Source: Prostheceraeus crozeri
Lineage: Eukaryota; Platyhelminthes; Polycladida; Euryleptidae
DNA length: 64,000 nucleotides
Reading direction: 5' to 3'
NCBI GenBank assembly: GCA_907163375.1
Contig: CAJQUW010014303.1
Location: 744,001 to 808,000, forward strand
This document shows, in pieces, positions 55,130-64,000 of this stretch. Position 1 is the stretch's first letter. Every line of letters starts with the position of its first letter. The position numbers were made by a program, and so were the translations under genes. The notes beneath the pieces were generated by a model. The model worked only from the letters and a program-made list of their open reading frames with translations, was not told the DNA's origin and ran no database searches.

Positions 55130-55692
55130 TCGCAGCTCGGCTGCTTGTCATGGCATCTGTGCATTTAACTGATTTTAAAACAAATTACATGCAAACTTAA
55201 ATACATGACATGAAAATTCAAAATTACAAATACATTAAGAGTGGGGAGAAATTTCAGAATGAACATAGCATATTTGCACTCACTTTAGTTTAGATGATAA
55301 GTTCAAGATAGAGGTCGCAACTGATAGAAGGGTTAGCATAAAAACCTTTGCCGCACATAGCTATGTGTTCGCGGACTTTCAATATTGAGTATATCTAGGT
55401 CAGATATCTGGTGGCGATGAAGAGATCTCTACTTGCAAGTTGTACAAGACAAGTTTAAAACCAAGTTTAACAAGGTTAAATACTTAAAGCCATTCTGTTT
55501 CTTTGACTCTGCTGCTATTCAGTTGATACTACAATGGGTTATGACATCCTATCAAAGTATCAAAATTATGCAAAGTATCAAAATATGTTTATTGGCTTGC
55601 GTAAGAAAATCTGTTGCCACATCTCATGTTAAGTATTCTAAAAAGGAAGAAAAAACATGTTCACATGAAAAGCCTCTTCTTTATTTTTGCAG
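55130..55692. other. No recognisable feature
   Basis: AT-rich; ends in TTATTTTTGCAG, a good 3' splice site at 55681-55692. Confidence 0.4.
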
Positions 55693-55943
55693 CAGCGTTC
55701 GGGCAACATGGCATATTCAATGAAATCAACTTGAGGTCAACATTTGATCGTCTTCGTGGCGAAGAACTGCAGTACTTCTTCAGCTTCGATTTATTTAAAT
55801 TAATGGTCCATGCTCATCTGACAGGTTATAAGACACATGCTCAATCATGCTTGGAAAATATTAACAGGGATCAAGCAGTTGTAGGAGACTACGCATGCAA
55901 GAAGAATCTTCAAGATGTACCAGCAATACTAGAAAGAGTGCAA
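55693..55943 (+). CDS. Orphan exon-like ORF of unknown function
   Basis: A 251-nt open segment between a strong 3' splice site (TTATTTTTGCAG) and a consensus 5' splice site (GTGAGTAA, from 55944). It encodes GQHGIFNEINLRSTFDRLRG, EELQYFFSFDLFKLMVHAHL and AQSCLENINRDQAVVGDYAC, a soluble-looking alpha-helical sequence. Composition is even and lacks the stops seen around it, so it may be an exon of a host gene or of a spliced transposon. I recognise no domain. Strand matches the Mx-like gene, but nothing shows they belong together. Confidence 0.35.
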
Positions 55944-56273
55944 GTGAGTAAATGACTAACAGAATCGATACATATCACCTGATACCAGTTGTCAAAACGG
56001 GCCAGCTTTGTCGCTATGCTTGAGTAAGAGAGAGGCCATTTTCATGCTAACTAACCTGACATTTCTTCGCAAAATGTCAGGGGTATACATGGGAGACATG
56101 TGAAACAGCACATCTTCCATGAATATCATGGGTAAGAGTTTGAATAACAGGTGCACAGGATGACTCGAATTATCAATGCAATAAGTAGTTGATGCTTTAG
56201 GCAGATCATATTTATATTTACTAGCTGTCATCTGCTCCATTAGCTTCATGTAGATTTCAGCTCTTTATTAATA

Positions 56274-56288
56274 ATAATATAATATATA

Positions 56289-56326
<38 letters not shown>

Positions 56327-56360
56327 TATATATATAATAATATAATATAATAATATCAAT
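56274..56360. repeat. AT-only palindromic tract
   Basis: About 85 bp of only A and T, arranged so that both halves are mirror complements around (TA)n. Cruciform-prone. Confidence 0.9.
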
Positions 56361-56520
56361 CTTTGTATATTGATAAATAGAAATCATGCAAACATTTTCA
56401 CATAAGTTTTGTAAACCAGTTCATGCGAATATCACAACATCGTTAAGGAAAAGAAGGTAATCAAGTAAAAGAAAAAACAGTTTTGTTGAATAACCTTAAG
56501 CAATAAGGAAAGAAAGTAGA

Positions 56521-59041
56521 TCACCGTCGCACAGAGTTACAAAGTGGAATTTCGATATGACCTGAAACGGTAAGTCGGCGTGGAGCCAAATAGTACAAAA
56601 AGTTGTCCGCTTTCAGAATATCTGAAAACGTACGAAAAGCAATCTTGTCTGCCCGCTCAAAGATGGAAGGCAGCAAATTGCAATTACTGTCACAACGACC
56701 ACATACGATAAGATGGCAACGTTTTCTAACCCTTTCAACCTTTCGTTTTGATTTTCTGGACATATTGATAGATAAAGGGCAATTATATTTAAGTATGCTT
56801 GAAATATATGCCCTGTGCACACACAAAAAATCGTTTCTGCTTATACCAGGGATCTTTTCCATTTGCTTTAAAAGGAATGTGCGTTGAGAAGCTTTCTTAG
56901 TATGTTGTCGATGTGTGAATCCCACTTCAGATTCTGTTGGAAAGTCACTCCAAGTATTTTGATTTCCGGTACTATCGTGAGATCATGGGAGAGGGTGACT
57001 GAGCATCCTGACTTACCAATCATCATAAGACGTGTTTTGTCCACATTAATCGCCAGACCGTGTGTGTGACACCAGTGTGCAACATTATCAATTTCAGAGT
57101 GAATATTGTCATTTATATTTGAGTGCTTGCACGACGGAAGCAACAAGTAGAAGTCGTCAGCGTATTTGAAAATTTTTGTGTCTGAATGTTCAGGAGGTAA
57201 AGAACCTATAAATGAGGCGAGCAGATCAGGCGAGATAACGGATCCTTGTGGTACACCGGATGAAGTGACTTTTTCCATTGAGGCCAAACCACGTAGTGTT
57301 ACTCTGTCTTCTTCTGTAAAAATAGCTAAAACACCAGCGAATGAAATCAGGTGGAAGTTCGTTTTCCGTCAAGGACTGGAGCAATTTATCGTAAGGTAAA
57401 CGATCGGAGGCCTTGCTGAGATCAAAAGCTAGCAATACAACTCTGTCGATATTAGGGGAGTCCAGATGTTTAGCTATGGCGTCGACAAGTGTAATGTGAG
57501 CATATAATGTTGAGCATCTGGGACGAGAACCATATTGATGGTCACCATATGTTTGAATCAATTTGACTTTAACCAACTTTAATATCAGACGTTCAAGGCT
57601 TTTGGTCAGCACCGGGATCATGGTAAGTGGGTGGAGGTCTTTTATTGATTTGCATTGCTTTTTTGGGATTGGTATAATGTCACATGTTTTCCATTGACTA
57701 GGGACAGTTGTCGTTGAGACCGATAGAGAAAAAAGGTGAGTGATTGGCTCGGCAAGTATATCCGCATTATCGCGCAACAAGCGTGGGGTTAATCCGTTAA
57801 TTCCACCGGCTTTTTTGATGTCAAGATTTATCAATATTTCGCAGACATCAGCAACGCTTGTATTTATTTGCCAGTTGTCAGTCTCAGAAATTTTGAGATT
57901 TCTTTCAATGTCGAGCCAGTCAGGGACATCAGAGAATGACTTCGCAAATTCAGAACTTATAGCTTCAATAGCATCGCTTACTGATGGGAATGCAGAAATC
58001 AGTGCACTCAAAACACCGCTGTCTTTCTTTGAATTATTAATATTCTTCGTTATCTTCCATATATAATTTGGTTTATTCTTCAATCTCTCTAGCCAATCAT
58101 TCTTTGCTTGAGGAATTAATATTTTTAACTGTTCTTTGTAGTGCTCATAGCTGGAAAATTATCTAGCACGGAAGGCTTGATGTTTCATATTTATGAGATG
58201 TTTCGGTGTTGGTGTTATCCATTATTTATCAGAAGACTTCATTTCGACGAAGGTACAAGGAATATATTCTTAAGGGCGTTATGGATGAATTCGTAGAACA
58301 AGTCACATTTCTCTTGCAGACCACATTCCAATCTATAAAATGCATGCCAAGGGATGGATTGAATCTCATCACGAAATTTGGCCACGTGTTTGAAACGGAA
58401 GTCATGCACCTTGGAAACTTCGACAGTTACAGAGTCTGAATGAGAAGCTTTCGACTTAGGACTCAGATGAATTGAGTAATGATCAGAGCTACCGAAGTTG
58501 CACCCTATAGTAGGAGAATAGTAATGGCCTCGCAAGTCTTTGTTTATAAGGATTTTATACAGAGTCGAAGATTGTTGGCTGGTTTACAATTTGCTGTAGA
58601 TCAAGCGCGTTCTCAAATTCATCAGTAGGAAGATTGTTTAAGTCACCAAGGATAATAATATTGCTTTCGTTCATTTGGTCGAAAGACATGTCCGTTGAAC
58701 TCAGTGATTTCTGCATGCCGAGCGACGACAAGGCTCAGTGGAACGTAAAGAAGCATAACTAGGAGTCGGTTTCTTGGAAATCTCATCCAGAGATGTTCAG
58801 TGCACTTGGGTGAGGTTAGGAAGTGAGATGAGACATCAATGCAAGGCAAGCCATTTCGAACGTAAGAGCATACACCGCCTCCACGTCTGTCTCGTCTGTC
58901 AGAGCGGAATAGGTTGTAGCCAGTAATTGTGACTTGATTATGATCAATTAGATCATTTAGCCATGTTTCGGTCAAGCAAATGATTTGAGGCTGGATTGAC
59001 GACAGGAAAATCTTCAACTCATCCAGCTTAGGTACGAGGGA
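56521..59041 (-). pseudogene. LINE ORF2: APE endonuclease and reverse transcriptase
   Basis: Endonuclease: IQPQIICLTETWLNDLI, then GYNLFRSDRRDRRGGGVCSY (58960-58860) and NFGSSDHYSIHLSPK (catalytic SDH, about 58490). Reverse transcriptase: KAGGINGLTPRLLRDNA, IKDLHPLTMIPVLTKSLERL, VVLLAFDLSKASDRLPYDKL (motif A), TSSGVPQGSVISPDLLASFI (motif B), KIFKYADDFYLLLP (YADD box, about 57165). The C-terminus is KILGVTFQQNLKWDSHIDNI and ISSILKYNCPLSINMSRKSK. Frames change about five times. A DNA-nicking, target-primed copier when intact. Confidence 0.9.
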
Positions 59042-59092
59042 TTGAATATTTTAGAACCATAGAAGGGAAATCAATACGGCGAGGTAAAGGCT

Positions 59093-59824
59093 TTACTGAA
59101 TATTCGAGAGGTTTTGCTTATGATTCCGCGGAACCACCTGCCCTCTGAATATAACAACATCGTCACCATCACTTCTACGTTGCTTCACTATATCTCTTAA
59201 CTCCTTTTGCTTATGAAGCTGAAGTTGAGCAAAGTCAGGATTGATGAAGACGTGTTTGAACCTCACTGATTCACGCAATTTACGAGAATTTTTCAAAATA
59301 TGTCTCCTATCTTCAATTGAAGCGCATTTGATGCGAATCAGTCAAGGCTGCTTTGCACTGTTTTTCCCAATGCGATTTATTTCCTTGATTTCAAAGTTTG
59401 AGCCTCCGATTTCATTCACCATATCGCAAATTATCGCTTTGTCAGAGTTGCTTCTTTGAGTAACTGTTCCATCATTATTTTCGGCTACTCCGCTTATTAT
59501 CAAACAGTCCTCTTCTTCACGCCTTAACCTTGCTTCATTAATGAAGAATTCAATGCCTGTTGGGTCCGCATCGTTCAGTTGCTCGTTTTGCAGACACTCA
59601 AATCTTCTCTCTAGTGCATGATATTAGTCTAGAAGGAGTTTCAGCTGTTCTACGACCGGTTGCAATTGCTGATTGATAATAGCAGCAATCGAGTTCTCGT
59701 TCTTTGACTGACTTTCCCTCTTTAACTTTACCAAGGCAGACACAAGTTCATCCTTCATGATCGATCCCTTTCGGAGCTGAAGATCTTCAACTGTCATAGA
59801 CAAAATATCATTTGAAGAGGCCAT
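59093..59824 (-). pseudogene. LINE ORF1 (coiled coil plus RNA-binding region)
   Basis: Starts MASSNDILSMTVEDLQLRKG with a heptad-like stretch (MKDELVSALVKLKRESQ, INQQLQPVVEQLKLLLD), continues LRREEEDCLIISGVAENN (RRM-like strand) and RHILKNSRKLRESVRFKHVF, and ends in the typical DFAQLQLHKQKELRDIVKQR and VVIFRGQVVPR. ORF1 proteins of this group bind and carry the element RNA. Two in-frame stops are visible (after KLLLD near 59627, and near 59343). Confidence 0.7.
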
Positions 59825-59999
59825 TAGAACTCAGAGTAGAAAAATAATTTAGGGACTCGACAGGTGGCACGAAAAGCCAGTTTCAACACTCGGCTACCGG
59901 AACAGTGGTTGCCTCGGGTTGTCACGTTGTATATGGAATTAATTAGTGTTCATTAATTATTAATGTTGACATTTTTGTATTGCATTGCTTTATTAGCAA

Positions 60000-61290
60000 A
60001 AATGCATCCACCAGATGTTCATGTACATGAAGTGTGTCATCGGAAAACTCCAGCGTATTACTACACAGAAATTTACTGAACACATAATGCAAAATGAAAG
60101 TATGAAATGACATAGATGCTGTTCATAGCATTCATTATTCGACAAAATCACCGTTTCAGTCGATACATTTCTGTCAACGTGACACAATCTTGGCCACATA
60201 CGCCACTCTCTGCTACTGGTGCCTTGATGCTGCAAAATACTTTTGAAAGCACGATAAATCTCATCAGAATAATGGAATCGCATACCTCGAGGATTGCCCT
60301 TCACATGAGGGAACAGGAAAAAATCAGAAGGTGACAGATCCGACTAGTAAGATGGATGGGCAACCACCGATCTTCGATGTGACAACGATGTAGGCCGGCG
60401 TAGTCTTGAAGGAAGATGATTCCCCCATCGACCAGCTCTAGGCGTTTCCTTCTGATCACCGGACGAATTCCATTGCGTAGAATGTTAAGAAACGTAGTCA
60501 CCGTTCAGCGTGGTATGTGGTCGCATTGCATGATGGAACAGGATCCTTTGTCAAAGAAAAGTGATATGCATCACTCTGGATGGAGAGAGAAAATAGATTT
60601 CAGTGGCCGAGGCTATCCATCTCCGACCCATTCGGAGCTTTGCCGCTTCAACTCTGGCTCAAAAGCGCTTGCCCAGGACTCGTCGCAGGCAACAATGTGA
60701 TCCAGGAAAGCATCTCCCGCATTTCGAAGGTGACAAAGATGGGTAGCTGCAATCGTGATGTATGCCACCTGTAAGTCTTCGCTGAGAATGTGAGGAACCC
60801 AGTTGGCTGCGATTTTCCTGTTTCCCACGTTTCACCGTAGTATGTGATTTACCGAATCAGGAAAGGTATTGATTGACTTAGCTACTTCTTCACATGTTAC
60901 TCTCATGTTCCTTCTGAAGCAATTGAGCTACTTTCTCAACCACACCGGATGGAGTCGCTGACACTCCAGAACGAGAAGTCCAGAAGTTCAGAACGAGGTT
61001 CGTCATCTTCCTTGAACCTATCCCTCCATCTTCAAACACTTTCGTCTGATGGAGCATGCTCCTGGACGGCTTCTTCCAGGTCTTTGTGGACTGCAGCAAC
61101 CGATTCTCCAAGCAGGAGCAAAAGCTTAAGCATTTACTTCTCCAGCCAGAACGAGTTTTTGCAGGGAACGGCGCCGAAAATGGGACTTTCACAGAAGGAT
61201 GTACACCTCATGTCTACTACGAATCTGCACGTCTGCGAGTTCTACTTGGTGCCTCTTCCTGTTAGACATGATCAAAGAAATGCACATTTA
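60000..61290 (-). pseudogene. mariner transposase relic (DD34D type)
   Basis: The minus strand keeps AANWVPHILSEDLQVAYITI, DHIVACDESWASAFEPELKR (first Asp, about 60680), GGIIFLQDYAGLHRC (second Asp, about 60420) and DLSPSDFFLFPHVKG (third Asp, about 60320), then MRFHYSDEIYRAFKSILQHQ. This is the classic mariner layout. The N-terminus (VFRWRDRFKEDDE-like) lies near 61030. At least five stops or shifts; ends not identified. It begins just beyond the 5' end of the LINE. Confidence 0.8.
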
Positions 61291-61679
61291 TAAATCCAAT
61301 GGGAGGCATATTGAAGCTTTTTGCTGAAAGCAAACTTTCCATGTTTTCTCTTATTAAGTAGATGTATTTTTTCCTACAAGCCGTTATTACAAAAATCAGA
61401 AGAAAGTATGTTAATGAAGAAAGATAGATAAGCAAAACTTTAGGCAATGGTGGAATTCCAATGTTCAAACCGAAATCAGGTTGCCCACTTGATTCGCGAG
61501 CCATGCAGACTCGCAGAATTAATTATGGCAAACATGATGTTTGTTATTGCCCATTATTGCTAGACTATTTGAAAAGCTAATTTTTATCCTCAGCAAAACG
61601 TTAATTTATTCACTTTTTCGGCAATAACCAACACGCTTACAGACCATGCGGATCAACGACGAGTGCTGTAGTTGAGATT

Positions 61680-62110
61680 CACTAAAGCACAACTACATTC
61701 ATGAAGAACCCAGAAAATGTATACGTGCGAGTCTCATACCTAGATTTTTCTAAGGCTTTTGATAAAGTCAAGTTCAGTTATAAGTAATCTGAAAAAATGG
61801 AATTTCAACATTTGTGGCTTAGTTTCTTCTTACATGGTCGGTGTCAGCGAGTGTGGATTGGAAGTCGAGTTGGTCTTCTCATCAATGTTCCATCTGGGGT
61901 GCCCCAAGGTTCAGTTTTGGACCATATTTATTTGCCCTATTCATTGACACATTAAAAATTGAATCTGATAATGCTGCATTGATAAAGTATGCCGATGAGG
62001 TCACACTTTTCGAATCATTTACCAGAAGCAACCCATTTCCCGATAGTTTGCAAGTTATTCTCTTCTGGGACCATCAGAATAAATGACTCTGAACTATAAT
62101 TTGACTCTGG
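61680..62110 (+). mobile_element. LINE reverse transcriptase scrap
   Basis: YVRVSYLDFSKAFDKVKF (motif A), then VPSGVPQGSVLD (motif B), LIKYADEVTLFESF (YADE where YADD is usual). Frames change twice. CR1/L2-type by eye, opposite strand to the copy at 56521. Both ends missing. Confidence 0.75.
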
Positions 62111-62339
62111 CAAATGTAAACAGCAAAAACATGTCATTGTGTGACTCGGAGTCCTGAATGTCTGTGGGTATCAGCACCTCTTACCATGATGTCAGCTCTT
62201 ACTCCTGTCGGACTACATGGATTTTCAGCAGTTTCTTCTAAAACTGGCTCTTTGATTACGTTTCTATCACTTAATGCTAAAGAAGCTAGATCACCGACAA
62301 TATCACGGATATTTCATGGTGCCGTTGTATAATCGAACC

Positions 62340-64000
62340 TCCCTTCTTTGAGACCATCATTATTAACAAATGCAGCTCCACATCCATCACATTAAGAAAA
62401 AGTTCTTTAATGAGACGAGCATATCGAAAAAATAATCCGCCTCGAAATTCTTACACAGAAATCGAATGAGAACTAGCCGGTAAAACGTTCAGCCAATCAC
62501 TATTTTCAAACTCAGCTACACGACGGAATTATTTTCGATCTTTCAGTTGATAGAATGGAACATATTTTTTCAATGATAGATTTTTCTTCTGTGTGCCTGG
62601 CTGCTCTGACATCTCTTCTTGAAGATTTATAGATGCTCAGCTATATCAAAATGTTTGTCTTGATGTTTTGTGGAACTGGCCATCACTGATGTAGCTTCTT
62701 TTGAAGAAATTAAGTTGTGATAAAATTCTAAGAAATGATTGCATAATCCAATGCCAGCATTGCATGATAAATCGAAAAGCTAGAATAGTCGAAATAGTAT
62801 CTCCAAAAACTGCTGGAAGAAACAGACATCCTAAAACGTTTTCTAAACCTTCGAAATGATGCGAAATTGTGGGGATTACTCTTTGAACATAACTCCACTG
62901 ATTTAAATTTGAATAGTTTTTACTATTGTGACAAACTTGAATTGAGATTCAAGTGTAGAAATTTCTGATAATTTTCCGACGTGGTGCAACCAATTTGCGA
63001 TTTTATCTTCCATAAACAATTTTTTCATCAACACTTTAAAAAACCACTAAAGAGGCGACTTCCAGTGGAATTTGTAACATCATACGTAGAAAATTTTTCT
63101 TTTGCTAATGATATATCAGCAGGCGACAAAACTAGTATAGTTTTAGATTGTTCGGGAAGTAGCAAAAATTCGAACCAATTAGTTGAAGCATAGAGTATAT
63201 ATGGCCTATTCTATGAGTTGAAGCTTGTCGAACCAATATAGTATTCTAGTAAACTTCACAGGATGTTCGAGGATACGCAAGGAGCAGTCCTCAGAAACAC
63301 TGTGCAAATGATAATGGATCAAGAGTGTGCCATTCAACTTTTAAAAATTTCAAAACGTCAACAATGCATATTTTGTACCCGTACACAAAACAGGTTATTT
63401 CTTCTTGTTTCCTGCCTTTTGGGATTCAAATTTGTATCATTTGGCTTCTTTTTTGTAGTTCTTCTAATATAGAATCGCAAATATGTTCTTCAAAACAATT
63501 ATCCTCAACAATTTTAGAGCAACTCGCCAGACATGAAAAATCTCAGGTGATGCATCCATTCTGTCCAATACTGTACATGAAGTCAAGTTATCCTCTGGGA
63601 TTAGAACTCCTACTTTATCTCTATGCAAAATCAACCGAACAGCACTGCGAATATTTCCTCTAAATTCCATTTTTCGTGGCTTCCTTTCGAATTTAAGCGA
63701 TCGCATCGCTCTGCCTCTTGAACCAAAATTTCGATGTCTCCATAATGTTTGACATGAATGTCTTCAGGTCATGTTCTTCAACGTACATGTGTATTGTGTA
63801 TCATCATGTTTCTGATCGGCAATGTATGCAAGAATGTGACTAAATGTGGATGTAGTTGGTCAATATGCTTGTGTTTGCCGTCATTAGAAGGCTTGCCAAA
63901 TCTGAATGTTTACAATATAATTTTCTTTTAATCGAAAAAGTCTTGCTGTTGTTTATATGGCATTTATTGCCCAAATTTTCGCCTACTCAGGCCGCATCAG
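62340..64000. other. No recognisable feature
   Basis: AT-rich DNA with short ORFs on both strands (such as 62981-63193 and 63464-63706) that match nothing I know and lack splice or promoter context. Confidence 0.5.

Larger units (their letters stand above)
56521..59824 (-). mobile_element. CR1/L2-type LINE, nearly full length
   Basis: Both ORFs are readable in order over 3.3 kb, unlike the truncated copies elsewhere in the window. The 5' end probably extends to about 59940. The 3' tail repeat is not obvious. Confidence 0.9.

Noticed and set aside
63464-63706. 80-codon minus-strand ORF near the window end
   Set aside because: Overlapped by equally long frames on the plus strand, no recognisable motif or splice context.
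1-64000. CRISPR arrays, bacterial operons, rRNA or tRNA genes
   Set aside because: The tandem arrays present are eukaryotic minisatellite and microsatellite; introns and element types show a eukaryotic genome, and no tRNA or rRNA signature was seen.

Overview
This 64 kb window comes from an invertebrate animal nuclear genome. It is AT-rich, has spliced genes with GT..AG introns, and is packed with metazoan mobile elements: Penelope-like (PLE), RTE and CR1/L2-type LINEs, Tc1/mariner/IS630, piggyBac, hAT and Ty3/gypsy. I cannot fix the phylum from sequence alone. One host gene is recognisable, an Mx-like dynamin-family GTPase on the + strand, as four consecutive exons between 28167 and 36831. 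Nearly everything else is mobile DNA, mostly decayed, with some copies that look recent.

Layout. 1-3.7 kb: internal part of a Ty3/gypsy fossil (- strand), cut by the window edge. 5.5-15.6 kb: a four-level nest. A PLE (- strand) is split by a piggyBac (5937-14525, TTAA on both sides). Next to the piggyBac stop codon sits an IS630/mariner-type element with introns (6538-12287, TA on both sides). Inside that gene sits a further DDE transposon (about 7597-11312) of a superfamily I cannot name, flanked by five copies of a 12-bp near-palindrome, CCGTCGCTGACG. 15.6-18.3 kb: a compact virus-like cluster with a RING gene and small ORFs behind matching AP-1/TATA modules. 19.5-22.8 kb: two nested inverted repeats, one built from a PLE 3' end with hammerhead-ribozyme-like motifs. 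24.9 kb: a foldback element. 25.8-27.4 kb: an RTE LINE.

28.2-36.8 kb: the Mx-like gene, whose introns hold a SINE-like sequence, a LINE fragment, MITEs and a mariner relic. 38.6-45.6 kb: two hAT pieces with a PLE, a CR1/L2-type LINE, a possible LTR remnant and direct repeats between them. 45.6-51.3 kb: a mariner-type element with matching ends, a LINE tail, a Tc1 relic, and a Tc1 whose 3' end has become a 6 x 98 bp tandem array. 51.3-53.0 kb: another PLE with a hammerhead-like motif. 53.4-55.1 kb: a mariner-type element with 120-bp inverted repeats. 55.7 kb: an orphan exon-like ORF. 56.5-59.8 kb: a nearly full-length CR1/L2-type LINE. 60-61.3 kb: a mariner. 61.7-62.1 kb: a LINE scrap. The last 1.7 kb holds nothing I recognise.

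Most promising leads: (1) the four-level nest with readable ends; (2) the DDE transposon with its 12-bp repeats; (3) hammerhead-like motifs at PLE 3' ends, three of which share a coordinated C3-to-U / G8-to-A core change; (4) the virus-like cluster with duplicated promoter modules; (5) the Tc1-derived tandem array.
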